Shown: positions 1-8,645 of the stretch, piece after piece
How positions within the stretch are numbered: position 1 is the first letter of the stretch
How the letters are laid out: every line of letters starts with the position of its first letter
Source of the DNA: Rhizobium gallicum bv. gallicum R602sp
GTDB lineage: Bacteria > Pseudomonadota > Alphaproteobacteria > Rhizobiales > Rhizobiaceae
DNA: 64,000 bases
Direction of reading: 5' to 3'
Assembly (NCBI RefSeq): GCF_000816845.1
Contig: NZ_CP006877.1
Span: forward strand, 625,501 to 689,500
Notes under the pieces: model-generated
Told to the model about the DNA's origin: nothing
The model's input: only the letters and a program-made list of their open reading frames with translations
The model's database searches: none
Made by a program: the position numbers and the translations under genes

Positions 1-876
1 GGTCGATTCCGGCGCGCGCGAAGCGTCGGTGATTGGGATCGTCAATGAATAGCCCTTCACGGGATAAACTGGCAGTGTGATGCCGAGCGGCTTCAGGAGC
101 AGCGAAGAGTAGCTGCCGAGTGCCACGACGACCGCATCGGCGCGAAGGATTTCTCGATCGCAGATGACGCTGCGGACCCGACCGCCTGCCACATCCAGCC
201 CTTTGATCTGAGTGTCATAGGCGAAGCGCACGCCGAGTTCCTCGACTTTCTTCGCGAGCGCATTGGTAAACTTGAAGCAGTCGCCGGTTTCATCCTTCGG
301 CGTCAGCAGACCGCCAACGATCTTGTCGCGCACATGAGCAAGTGCCGGTTCGGCACGGATGCACCCATCACGGTCCAGCACCTCGTAGGGAATGCCGTCG
401 GCGGCAAGAGCCTTGACGTCCTTGCCGGAGGCATCGAACTGCTGCTGCGTACGGAAAAGTTGCAGTGTCCCCTGCATGCGCTCATCATAGGCGATGTCTG
501 TCTCGGCACGTAGCGCGGCGAGCGAAATCCGGCTGTAATCTGCAAGCCGCAGCATACGACTCTTGTTTATCGCATACCGCTCGGATGTGCAGTTCGACAA
601 CATCCTGACGAGCCAGCAGAGCATCGCGACATCGACCTTCGGGCGCAGGATCAACGGCGCGTATTGCATGAACAGCCATTTGATTGCCTTCATCGGAATG
701 CCGGGTGCGGCCCACGGCGAGCAATAGCCGAAGGAGACTTCGCCGGCATTGGCAAAGCTCGTTTCAAATGCCGGCCCCTCTTGGCGGTCGACAACGATAA
801 CCTCGTGTCCGGACTTGGCAAGTTGGTAGGCGGACGTCACGCCGATGATGCCGGCGCCGAGAACGATGACTTTCAT
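1..876 (-). CDS. dadA: D-amino acid dehydrogenase small subunit (partial)
   Basis: This FAD flavoprotein oxidatively deaminates D-amino acids, chiefly D-alanine, to 2-oxo acids at the inner face of the membrane. The first 292 codons are present; the 3' end lies outside the window. The start [20 protein letters not shown] is the Rossmann FAD-binding motif, and the stretch with [22 protein letters not shown] and the later YPVKGYSLT are typical of DadA. An AAGGAT ribosome site precedes the ATG at 876. The gene lies 26 bp downstream of an alanine racemase gene on the same strand, the usual dad pairing: L-Ala is racemised to D-Ala and then oxidised to pyruvate. The divergent Lrp-type gene is the likely regulator. 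Family assignment is firm; substrate preference is inferred from the neighbour. Confidence 0.93.
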   Translation of the reverse strand, partial: MKVIVLGAGIIGVTSAYQLAKSGHEVIVVDRQEGPAFETSFANAGEVSFGYCSPWAAPGIPMKAIKWLFMQYAPLILRPKVDVAMLCWLVRMLSNCTSERYAINKSRMLRLADYSRISLAALRAETDIAYDERMQGTLQLFRTQQQFDASGKDVKALAADGIPYEVLDRDGCIRAEPALAHVRDKIVGGLLTPKDETGDCFKFTNALAKKVEELGVRFAYDTQIKGLDVAGGRVRSVICDREILRADAVVVALGSYSSLLLKPLGITLPVYPVKGYSLTIPITDASRAPEST

Positions 877-902
877 GTGTATCCTTACGCGAAAATAAAT
901 GT

Positions 903-2033
903 TCAGCGATACCGCCGATGATAGCGCTGACCGAGGCCGGTCAAGATTTCGTAGGAGATTGTGCCGGCGTCGCGGGCAAGGTCTTCCAACGTCTGATGAG
1001 GGCCGAGCACTTCAACGAAGCTGCCGAGGGTTAGCGTGCCTTCCGGCAGGGCAGATATGTCAATTGTCATGCTGTCCATCGAAACTCGGCCGACAATCGG
1101 AAGGCGTACGCCATCGTAGTAAACCGCTCCACGACCGCTCAGGCTGCGCAGCAGCCCGTCGGCATAACCCGCCGCAAGCGTCGCAAGGCGCATTTCGCCC
1201 TCCGCGACATGAGCACCACTATAGCCGATACGAGCACCGGCCTGGACCGCCTGGATCTGCACCACCGCGACATCCAGGTGAACGACCGCCTCCATCGGGT
1301 TTGCAACACCTGCAGTCGGGGCGCCACCGTAAAGCGCAATTCCGGAACGGGCGAGCACACCGTGAAAGGCATTGCCGAGAAAGATCCCGCCGGAATTAGC
1401 GAAGCAGACGTCGAAGCCGGGAAACTCGTCGGCGATCCGGTTCATTTCGGCAAGCTGGTCGCCATTTTGCTCGCTTCCAGCATCGTCGGCGGACGCGAGA
1501 TGGCTCATGATGAACAAGATCTCGACATTCCCGAATTCCCTAAGCGACGCCGAAAGCTCCGCCCGCTTCTTGGGCTGCACGCCAAGTCTCGACATGCCGG
1601 TGTCGAACTGTAATACCGCCGGTAGCGTGCGCTTCAGGCGGCGGGCCGCGCCAGCCCATTGCTGCAACTGCTCCAAGGAGTTGAGAACGGGGATGATGCG
1701 GCTCTCGGCGCAGCGAATTTCGCTTCCAGGCTGCAAACCGTTGAGGACGAAGAGCTGGGCCTCAGGCGGCAGATTGGGCCGAAGGTGTACGGCTTCGACG
1801 AACTGGGCAACGAAGAAATGCCGGCAGCCTTGGGAGTAGAGCGCTTGCGCCACCTGGTCGGCGCCAAGACCATAGGCGTTGGCCTTGACGACGGCGGCCG
1901 TCTGCGCCGGCGCTACCATTTCCGACAGAAGCTTATAGTTGCGGCGCAGCGCACCGAGATCGATCGTCAGGTAGCCCGAAGCTCCCACGGAGCTTAAGGC
2001 CGCCTGGCTTCTGGATTCCAAAATCATGTCCAT
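903..2033 (-). CDS. dadX: Alanine racemase, catabolic type
   Basis: A fold-type III PLP enzyme that interconverts L- and D-alanine. The 376-residue protein has the PLP lysine in [11 protein letters not shown] (about Lys50), the substrate-site motif FDTGMSRLG, and the catalytic tyrosine in ARIGYSG (about Tyr271). The frame is open up to 2120, but the ATG at 2033 has a good AGAGAGG ribosome site and gives a normal N-terminus, so I chose it. It is the first gene of a two-gene operon with dadA and is divergent from an Lrp-type regulator. The context points to the catabolic isozyme (DadX) rather than the cell-wall one (Alr). Confidence 0.93.
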   Translation of the reverse strand: MDMILESRSQAALSSVGASGYLTIDLGALRRNYKLLSEMVAPAQTAAVVKANAYGLGADQVAQALYSQGCRHFFVAQFVEAVHLRPNLPPEAQLFVLNGLQPGSEIRCAESRIIPVLNSLEQLQQWAGAARRLKRTLPAVLQFDTGMSRLGVQPKKRAELSASLREFGNVEILFIMSHLASADDAGSEQNGDQLAEMNRIADEFPGFDVCFANSGGIFLGNAFHGVLARSGIALYGGAPTAGVANPMEAVVHLDVAVVQIQAVQAGARIGYSGAHVAEGEMRLATLAAGYADGLLRSLSGRGAVYYDGVRLPIVGRVSMDSMTIDISALPEGTLTLGSFVEVLGPHQTLEDLARDAGTISYEILTGLGQRYHRRYR

Positions 2034-2125
2034 CAGATAGCCTCTCTTGCTGCCAGAGAGGATATTGAAACGATCGAGAAATTTCCCATGATTTAGCGAT
2101 TGATTATGCAATTGAACCATGTTTA

Positions 2126-2157
2126 CTGAAATTATCGTTCACTTAATGAAATAATCG
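2126..2157. promoter_or_regulatory. Paired direct repeats between dadX and the Lrp gene
   Basis: Two near-identical 12-mers, CTGAAATTATCG at 2126 and ATGAAATAATCG at 2146, lie exactly 20 bp apart, two helical turns, in the AT-rich divergent promoter region just before the regulator start. Such phasing is typical of Lrp/AsnC operators, so this is a candidate site for autoregulation and control of dadX-dadA. Only the repeats are seen; binding is inferred. Confidence 0.5.
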
Positions 2158-2160
2158 ATC

Positions 2161-2622
2161 ATGACAGCTCTGGATGCTATCGATCGCAATATCCTCCGGT
2201 TGCTTCGGGTTGATGCCCGGCAAAGCAACGCAAAACTCGCCGAAGGCGTTGGCCTGTCCCCATCAGCTTGCTTGCGCCGTATCAGGCTGATGGAGAAGGC
2301 CGGCGTTATAAGGGGGTACACGGCGCTGATCGAAGCGGCGAACGCAGAGGCCGCGATGGCCGTAATCATCAACATTACACTCGAGCGGCAGACCGAGGAT
2401 CACCTGGATCGTTTTGAAGCGGCCGTCCGCAGGTATCCCGAAATCCAGGAGTGTTTTTTGATGACGGGCGGCTCTGACTACCTTCTGCGTGTCGAGGTTG
2501 CGAATGCTGGCGAATTCGAGCGGATCCACAAAGAGATCCTTTCCACCCTTCCTGGTGTCCTGAGAATCCATTCAAGCTTTTCAATTCGAAACGTGCTTGC
2601 AACGCGCTTAAAGCGACGGTGA
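2161..2622 (+). CDS. Lrp/AsnC family regulator of the dad operon
   Basis: A 153-residue DNA-binding protein: an N-terminal helix-turn-helix (LDAIDRNILRLL, then LSPSACLRRIRLMEKAGVI) followed by the RAM/ActR ligand domain (ECFLMTGGSDYLLRVEV). Lrp proteins of this type commonly control alanine catabolism (dadR) from a divergent position, as here. No convincing Shine-Dalgarno sequence precedes the ATG; translation may be weak or autoregulated. The immediate neighbourhood contains candidate operator repeats. Regulation of dadX-dadA is inferred from position. Confidence 0.9.
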   Translation: MTALDAIDRNILRLLRVDARQSNAKLAEGVGLSPSACLRRIRLMEKAGVIRGYTALIEAANAEAAMAVIINITLERQTEDHLDRFEAAVRRYPEIQECFLMTGGSDYLLRVEVANAGEFERIHKEILSTLPGVLRIHSSFSIRNVLATRLKRR

Positions 2623-2684
2623 CGGGTTTGGTCTAAAGGCAACGACCGCCTTTTGTCGTCGTGCTCGACGACGCAATTGCGCCA

Positions 2685-3165
2685 GGCGTGCTGCAGATCG
2701 CAGGATATTGCTGGCCCGATCGCTGGCATCGGTCAGGAATTTTTCGGGCTTTGCGGCCACGATCGGGGAGGATATCGCCCGCCTTGATGAGGCCCGCCCG
2801 CCTCTTCCGCCAGGTAAACATGGGCGCGAAGGCGATCAGGACGGGCAGTGTTGTCGGAGTTGAGCGGCGAAGAGCTCTCCCTTGCCCCGACCTCATCCAA
2901 CCAACATCCGATACCAGCGCGTTCGTGAGCTTCTCGAGCGCCCTCAAGCGCATTGCTGGCAAGCTTTCGAAGAACTGCAATGAGTTGCGTCTGCTTTAGA
3001 GTGGCCCCCGAACCGGATTGGGCGAAATCCGGCTGCCAGCGGTGCAGCCTGGTTCGTCCATCATGCCAGGCAAGGTCAACTAGTTATTCCCGAGGTGGTG
3101 GCCTATCAGGTTATTGGGCACGATCTGACCGTGACATTTGCAGCCGCGGCCGGGTTCGACAGGGT
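2685..3165 (+). pseudogene. Aspartate ammonia-lyase remnant (aspA-like)
   Basis: Fragments of a class II fumarase/aspartase can be read in shifting frames. From about 2700 they give an AGIGQEF-like piece; from 2738, FSGFAATIGEDIARLDEAR; from about 2811, VNMGAKAIRTG; then LIQPTSDTSAFVSF and LKRIAGKLSKNCNELRLL. These match the aspartase order ending in NDLRLLSSGPRAGLNEI. An in-frame TAG at about 2997 replaces a serine codon. Reading on gives SGPRTGLGEIRLPAVQPGSS and IMPGKVN, the family signature GSSxMPxKVN, then another stop and a frame change to VVAYQVIGHDLTVTFAAAAG. The N-terminal half is missing. The gene would have released ammonia from aspartate. It is clearly dead. Confidence 0.85.
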
Positions 3166-3269
3166 TCGTCGAGCCGAGGGACGTGTTGCGCGGTTACCTT
3201 CGCCATCCCGACTGATCGGGCTCTGAATTCAGCGCGCCTTTGAAATTCCTGGAGATGAACGCTGGAACC

Positions 3270-4145
3270 TCATCCGACAGCGTGCCCTGCTAAGCCATAG
3301 ACCCAGGGCTCGTTGTCTTTTCGGTTCAGAAACTTGCGCCCTTTTGACATCGTGGTGACGGTTTCAGAAAGTTCAAGGCCACTGTCTTGAAGGAATTCAG
3401 TCAGTGGACCCGGCTCTCGTGTGTCAACGCGGGCGAACCGTCCTGTCAGATCCTTGAGATGCACGGCGGTGAGTTGGAGTGCGTCGTCGTCAGTGCTCGC
3501 CACGATGGGGCCAACGACATGGCCTCGGCCGAACTCCCGGCACATCGAAAAACCAACGAGTTGACCGTCCCGTCGCATTGTACGAATGGATGAAACTTCT
3601 GCGAGCAGCCTGAGCAGCCTTTCGCGGCTCGTCCCGAATGCCCGCGTATCCAGCGCTATGATCTCATCCACGGGGGCAGCGGAGGGCTCTGTCAGCTCTC
3701 CGTTTGGTTCTGGCAGCTCTCGGATCATCGGGCCGACCTCGCCTTGATATTGGTATACCGTTGCCTCCTGGGTAAAGCCCAGGGACAGATAGAGTCGATA
3801 GGCGGCTTGGGTAGAGTTCAGGCTCAAACTGCGGCCCCGGCAATGCTCAAATACCTGGTCCATGAGCCATCGACCGTTGCCTTGCGCTTGGGTGCGCGGC
3901 GTGGTGATCACGAGGCCAACGGTGGCGAAATCGTCTCCGTACGGGAACCACATTGCGCTTCCGAAAACGCGGCCTATACCATCCACCGCAACAATGCCTC
4001 GGCCGACGTGGCGCAGCCAGTCCCAGTCCTTGGGGCGATGTGGCCAACCGACACCTAGGGAGAGCGCGTGGAGCAGACTGACATCGACATCGTTGATGTC
4101 TCGCGCCACCAATTCGAATGACTTCAAGCGCACTGACTTAGGCAT
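3270..4145 (-). CDS. Two-domain GNAT acetyltransferase (copy 1)
   Basis: A 291-residue protein with an N-terminal GNAT domain (roughly residues 1-140; acetyl-CoA loop region TTPRTQAQGNGRWLMDQVF) and a C-terminal second acetyltransferase-like domain with VGFSMCREFGRGHVVGPIVA. It shares the motif GWPHRPKDW and the C-terminal FGRG-VGP block with proteins at 32313 and 35919 and with a pseudogene at 16.8 kb. The substrate is unknown; acetylation of an amine or amino acid is the family expectation. It lies 546 bp downstream of, and on the same strand as, a kinase / PLP-enzyme operon. The ATG at 4145 has a GGAG site 12 bases upstream; upstream starts at 4163 or 4226 are possible. Confidence 0.8.
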   Translation of the reverse strand: MPKSVRLKSFELVARDINDVDVSLLHALSLGVGWPHRPKDWDWLRHVGRGIVAVDGIGRVFGSAMWFPYGDDFATVGLVITTPRTQAQGNGRWLMDQVFEHCRGRSLSLNSTQAAYRLYLSLGFTQEATVYQYQGEVGPMIRELPEPNGELTEPSAAPVDEIIALDTRAFGTSRERLLRLLAEVSSIRTMRRDGQLVGFSMCREFGRGHVVGPIVASTDDDALQLTAVHLKDLTGRFARVDTREPGPLTEFLQDSGLELSETVTTMSKGRKFLNRKDNEPWVYGLAGHAVG

Positions 4146-4691
4146 TTGAGTTAATCGCTCCATTTGCCGGGTTGCCACATTACTGGCAGGGCTGCGACTG
4201 TAGTATCTGCGCTCCCCGCGGCGCAATTATCGCACGCAATTGTCGGTAGAATCCGCTGTTTTTCAGGTATATTCGAAATCTTTCGCCAAACGATCGCTCA
4301 AATCGGCAAGGAGATTCCCGTCCGATTAAGCTCGCTAGCATCTGGTCAACTTTGGAGGCAACTTGGTCCGACATGAATACTCGCTAAGCTCATTGCGTTT
4401 GTCTCGGTCGTCAGGCCCGCCAAACCAACAGATAGTCGATTGGATACGCGGCGACTGTCTGGCTGCGGGCGCCAAGATGACATCGATCTTGGTCCTGAAG
4501 GCGATCGATATAATCCGGCGATATGAATGACTTCTGTCCTGCGCATTAGCCGCCTCGCCAAGGCGGCCTGCGGCCATGAATGTGCAACTGGCGCGGTCGC
4601 CAGGCTTTGACTTGAAATCGCTTGTTAAAAACCTGCGGCGAGTACAGCCGAATCAGATGGCGCAACAAGCATGTTTTGCAACGCCGCCCAT
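4146..4691. other. Long gap with no convincing gene
   Basis: I see no recognisable gene in these 546 bases. A minus-strand frame of 64 codons (4180-4374, starting MSDQVASKVDQML) and a plus-strand frame of 39 codons (4576-4692, starting MNVQLARSPGFDLK) are open, but I recognise no family in either. They may be remnants, and the gap probably holds the promoter of the GNAT gene. Confidence 0.4.
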
Positions 4692-6020
4692 CTAGCCTGC
4701 GATTTTGATGAGGGCGCGCTCCATGGCTGCAAGAAATTGGTCCACATGCTCGGCTTGGCAAACGAGCGGAGGGCGCACTTTAAGCGTATCCTCATTGGCG
4801 CCCGTCGTGCTAACAAGGACGCCGTCGTCTCGCATGGCATTCACGACATTCAAAGCCATGCTTCGCCGGCTTGCCGGCGTTGTGCCATCCAGCCCCAGAT
4901 CGATGCCAAAGAATAGACCTGCGTTTCGAATGCCGGAGATGCCGTAGGGCAGCATTGCAAGTTTCTCCAGCCCGGCTCGGAGGCGCTGGCTCATGGCAAG
5001 CGCTTTTTCGGGGATCTGGTCGCGCTGCAGGATCGTTAGCACAGCGTCCGCCGTCGCAATTCCAACTGTATTGCCGGCAAAAGTGTTTGAATAGCGAGAA
5101 GTGGCACCAAATTGGTCCATCGGTGCTCTGCGACCAACGACAGCGCCAATTGGAAATCCGTTGCCCATAGGCTTGCCGAGGGTGGCAAGATCCGGAACGA
5201 TTCCGTGCCGCTCAAAACCCCACATATGCTCGCCAGTCCGCCCAAAGCCCGGTTGAACTTCATCGGCGATGACGAGACCACCTGCCTCTCTGACTGCCGC
5301 AACTCCACCCGCAATGAAACCAGGAGGATCTACCCATACGCCATCGCTGGAAAAGATACTGTCGATGAGGAGGGCCGCAACACCGATGCCACGACGATTC
5401 AGATCCGTGATGGCCGACCGAATTTGTGCCTCAAAAAATTCCGCGGCTTGTGATTCCGGCACGCCCGCTGGCCCGGGTAGCTGTACCATGCGCACGAACG
5501 GGCTGAGCTTGACCGCGTCTCCCAAATTCGGGGAAACAGCGGCGGTAGCGGCGCTAGTGCCATGATACGCATAGTTCGACACGATCACGCCTTCGTTGCC
5601 GCTCGCAAATCGCGCGATACGCAGGGCCAAATCGTTGGATTCACTTCCCGTGCAAGTAAAAACAACCCGATCGAGCTCGTTTGGGAAGGTATCAACCAAT
5701 CGCTCCGCGTAATCGACGAGCTTTGGCTCGAGATAGCGCGTGTTGGCGCTTATCCGTGCCGCCTGCTCAGCCATTGCGGCGGTTACTTCTGGGTGGCAAT
5801 GGCCGAGAGACGGCACATTATTGTAGAAATCGAGATATGCCCGCCCGTCAGGATCGTAGAGCCACATGCCTTCGCCGCGAACGAAGTGCACTGGCCGGCG
5901 GTACTGGAGCCTATAAGAGGCCCCAAGAACTTCGTCACGGCGAGCAATTAGCTCGGACTCGCGTCCGGGAAGGTCAGCTTCGCCGGGTATGTAGCGATTT
6001 GGCATGAGATCTGTCGACAT
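4692..6020 (-). CDS. Class III PLP enzyme, phospho-lyase-like aminotransferase
   Basis: A 442-residue fold-type I PLP enzyme. The PLP lysine is Lys283 in LATLGKPMGNGFPIGAVV, the PLP-binding Asp is Asp253 in IADEVQPGFGRTG, and the phosphate-site TGSESND is at about 124-130. GKPMGNG is the form found in ethanolamine-phosphate and 5-phosphohydroxylysine phospho-lyases (AGXT2L1/L2) rather than plain transaminases. The next gene upstream is an APH-fold kinase, the partner expected for such a lyase: kinase then elimination of ammonia and phosphate to give an aldehyde. A true omega-transaminase cannot be excluded. It is the third gene of the HAD - kinase - PLP operon (88 bp gap). Confidence 0.85.
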   Translation of the reverse strand: MSTDLMPNRYIPGEADLPGRESELIARRDEVLGASYRLQYRRPVHFVRGEGMWLYDPDGRAYLDFYNNVPSLGHCHPEVTAAMAEQAARISANTRYLEPKLVDYAERLVDTFPNELDRVVFTCTGSESNDLALRIARFASGNEGVIVSNYAYHGTSAATAAVSPNLGDAVKLSPFVRMVQLPGPAGVPESQAAEFFEAQIRSAITDLNRRGIGVAALLIDSIFSSDGVWVDPPGFIAGGVAAVREAGGLVIADEVQPGFGRTGEHMWGFERHGIVPDLATLGKPMGNGFPIGAVVGRRAPMDQFGATSRYSNTFAGNTVGIATADAVLTILQRDQIPEKALAMSQRLRAGLEKLAMLPYGISGIRNAGLFFGIDLGLDGTTPASRRSMALNVVNAMRDDGVLVSTTGANEDTLKVRPPLVCQAEHVDQFLAAMERALIKIAG

Positions 6021-6108
6021 GTGCTTTTGCCTGCTTACAAGAGTGCTTGATCAATCTTTGGTCGTCTTTTTTTTGGCGACCGTCCGGCCGAGCGAACCGA
6101 AATGGCGT

Positions 6109-7182
6109 TTACGACCGGAGTGACGACATTGCCGCGAGGACCGCCGCCTCGCCCGCTGCGACACCAAGAGGCGTTAGGATAGCAAGGCCGTGCTCGGCAC
6201 GCGCGACATTCTTTTTGATGTACTGAGCGTCGGCCGGAAAAAGGTAGGACCGCCAGTAGTTGACTAGGATCAATGCGCCTTGTCTCGCCCGCATCAGTGC
6301 GACGAGCAGTCTTGCTTCCAGCGCCGAAAGTGGAATGACAGAGGCATAGCCGGCAATAAGATGCTCGGCCCCACCCAAAGGAAAGGTCGGATCCTTTACG
6401 ACGTGACTTGCGGCGATCGCAAGATCCTGGATTCTGGGACTCCAACAGCCATCGCCAAAATCGATGAAACCCATTCCCTGGTCAGTCACCATCATGTTGA
6501 ATGGGCTGGGATCATTATGCGTTACCTGCCACGCCACATTCGAAAGTTGCGGCTCAACAAACTCCACATACTCGCCCATCGCGACGCGTACGCTATCTGC
6601 AACGATGTTGGATGGCAGGTATTGCTCTAGTTCCATCAGCCGCGACCAGCACCCGACGTGCCAAAGAATGGGGCGGTGGGCCGCGGGCACACTGACCAGA
6701 TCAAGAGCTAAGTCGAGCCGCGCGAGAGCACTGCCAGCTCGAAAAAGCAGATCGGGCGTTGGCGTCGCGTGGTGCAGCGGAACACCTTCGAGGCGAGTCT
6801 GCAAGTACCCGCATATTCCCTCTTGCTCAAACATCAATGCGCCGTTGCTCGTGCGGAGCACTTCGGGTGCAACGAAGCCCGCGGCTCCTTGCAATCCAGC
6901 CATAACGCCGGCTTGGAAACGAAAGCTATCGACCGCCTCTGGTGTTGTCGACGTCTTTAGGATTAGTCGGCTGCCGTCCGACACGGTGACTTCAACGGTG
7001 CGCTCTACCTCAGAGGATAATGTCGCCAATGATCCCGTCAATCCGTAGTGCCGCTTCAGCAAGGCCGCCGACAAGTCCGGTTCAGAGCAACCCGGCCGCT
7101 TGGCCAGGATGGCGGCGGCGGCGCGAAAATTGGCTTCCGTTGAAGCTGCTGTGTAAGGCAAATGGTTGGCTCCCGCTGGCAT
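6109..7182 (-). CDS. APH-fold kinase, hydroxylysine-kinase-like
   Basis: This is an aminoglycoside-phosphotransferase/choline-kinase fold protein of about 357 residues. The catalytic loop is HNDPSPFNMMV and the metal-binding motif is FIDFGDGCWSP. Together with the phospho-lyase-like enzyme downstream it resembles the hydroxylysine kinase (HYKK/AGPHD1) arrangement, so a small hydroxylated amine or amino acid is a likelier substrate than an antibiotic. The frame is open to 7335; the ATG at 7182 gives a family-like start (MPAGANHLPYTAASTEANFR), but there is no strong ribosome site and the start is uncertain. It sits 216 bp downstream of the HAD gene. Confidence 0.82.
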   Translation of the reverse strand: MPAGANHLPYTAASTEANFRAAAAILAKRPGCSEPDLSAALLKRHYGLTGSLATLSSEVERTVEVTVSDGSRLILKTSTTPEAVDSFRFQAGVMAGLQGAAGFVAPEVLRTSNGALMFEQEGICGYLQTRLEGVPLHHATPTPDLLFRAGSALARLDLALDLVSVPAAHRPILWHVGCWSRLMELEQYLPSNIVADSVRVAMGEYVEFVEPQLSNVAWQVTHNDPSPFNMMVTDQGMGFIDFGDGCWSPRIQDLAIAASHVVKDPTFPLGGAEHLIAGYASVIPLSALEARLLVALMRARQGALILVNYWRSYLFPADAQYIKKNVARAEHGLAILTPLGVAAGEAAVLAAMSSLRS

Positions 7183-7398
7183 AGAGCCATTGAGTTGACC
7201 TGCTCTATCGGGGACTAGATCACGAGGAGCACGCAATTCGAAAGATCCTTGCCTGTTGGGAATGGTTGTTCTCGTGTTGCGAAAGACGGAGCTCCGGCGA
7301 AGAAAACCCGCAGTTTCTATGCCTTGCGGTGTCAAGACAGCACCGGTGGCAGCGTGCGCAAGGATGGGGCCGTGCTCTGCAAGGACCCATTCTCGCCT

Positions 7399-8067
7399 TC
7401 AGAGTCCAAAAACACCCGGCAGCTTCGTCACGTCGGGGATTTCCGCATATTCATAGAAGGGGTTGGCGGGCTCATGGCCGCGATTGACCCAGACCTTGCT
7501 CTTGATCCCCAGATCATAGGCAGACATCAGGTCGTGTCGGAACGACGAGGACACGTGGGTAATGTCCTCAGGGCCACATCCCAGCATGTCGAACATATAT
7601 TCGAACGCTTTGAAGTGCGGCTTATAGGCACCTGCCTGTTCAGCGGTGTAGACGGCATGAAATGGCGCGCCGAGCTTGGCCACGTTCGATGGAATTTGGG
7701 CCACCATGGAGTTCGTAAGGATAACCAGCGGAATTTCCTTGGCCAGTTTAGCCAATCCCTCCGGTACGTCCTGATGTGGTCCCCAGCTCGGGATGCGATT
7801 GTAGATCGTTTCAGCGTCTTCGGCACGGAATGCAACGTTGTTGCGGCGGCAGGTGCGCTCCAGTGCGTTGTGAACGACATCTGCATAAGGCTTCCAGTCC
7901 TGCAACACCTCATCGAGGCGATAGCCTTGGAAGTTTCTCACGAACTCATCCATGCGCGGCCCATCCAGAAGATGACCGAACAAATCCCTAGCGGCTTCGG
8001 CCATTTGGAAATTGATAAGCGTGCCGTGGCAATCAAAAGTCACGTATTTCGGCCGGAAGCGGTCCAT
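7399..8067 (-). CDS. HAD hydrolase, L-2-haloacid dehalogenase-like (copy 1)
   Basis: A 222-residue HAD-superfamily protein of the 'haloacid dehalogenase type II' group. Nucleophile motif VTFDCHGTL, motif II LVILTNS, a conserved lysine in GAYKPHFKAFEYMF, and the C-terminal motif SSSFRHDL with VWVNRGHEPANPFYEY. It is the first gene of the HAD - kinase - PLP operon. An AGGAG site nine bases before the ATG fixes the start at 8067; a TTG at 8085 is less likely. A close paralogue lies at 30918-31586, again beside semialdehyde and aminotransferase genes. Dehalogenation is not supported by context; a phosphatase or a C-X hydrolase acting in amine catabolism is equally possible. Confidence 0.85.
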   Translation of the reverse strand: MDRFRPKYVTFDCHGTLINFQMAEAARDLFGHLLDGPRMDEFVRNFQGYRLDEVLQDWKPYADVVHNALERTCRRNNVAFRAEDAETIYNRIPSWGPHQDVPEGLAKLAKEIPLVILTNSMVAQIPSNVAKLGAPFHAVYTAEQAGAYKPHFKAFEYMFDMLGCGPEDITHVSSSFRHDLMSAYDLGIKSKVWVNRGHEPANPFYEYAEIPDVTKLPGVFGL

Positions 8068-8645
8068 GTCCTTGGCTCCTGTCAATTTACCCTATGAACC
8101 GAGCATAGCTTTTTGCCTGTGGCAGAATGTGCCGAAGTGCATGGCCATTCGGCAGAAGGCCTCGCCTGGTCACCGCAAAACCAGCACGACGTTTTGCACT
8201 GCTGCCTCATACGAGACTTTCGAACTGCACCAGTCCGAGGAAGCCAGACGATGCTTGGCACCACCTGCACAATCGTTTTGCCGGTCCCAGCCGCTCTGCT
8301 GGCTTTGTTCAAAATTGATCATTACGGCGCCCCATGCCGAATAGCGACGACATCGCTGTTTCGTTGCTCGTTGTTGCGTTAGCCGTGGGCAGCTCCCGCC
8401 TGCCTGGACGACGAGCTCAACCCAAGTGGCCGAAAATGCACTGGTGGGATCGGACCTGCCGTTGTCGGGCGTTCCTGGTTTCCATCGCGAGGCCGTCAAC
8501 TCCCACGGGCGGCCGGTCTCGAGGCTCGAGATCGGCAGCGTGGTCGCGTGAGTTACTGATTAAGAATGCTTTTTTGCAAAACTCAGTCGCGCAAGTCTAA
8601 TGTTTATTGGGGGTCCTGCGCGACGATTTTGGCGCGTGACCGTTC
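8068..8645. other. Gap of 578 bases, no identified gene
   Basis: No complete gene is seen. A plus-strand stretch at about 8439-8551 reads ALVGSDLPLSGVPGFHREAV and ends in a stop at about 8551; it looks protein-like, but I do not recognise it. The rest shows stops in all frames. The promoter of the HAD operon must lie at the left end. Confidence 0.35.

Noticed and set aside
2630..2660. Weak AAAGGC/GCCTTTT hairpin after the Lrp gene
   Set aside because: The stem is short with a seven-base loop; not convincing as a terminator.
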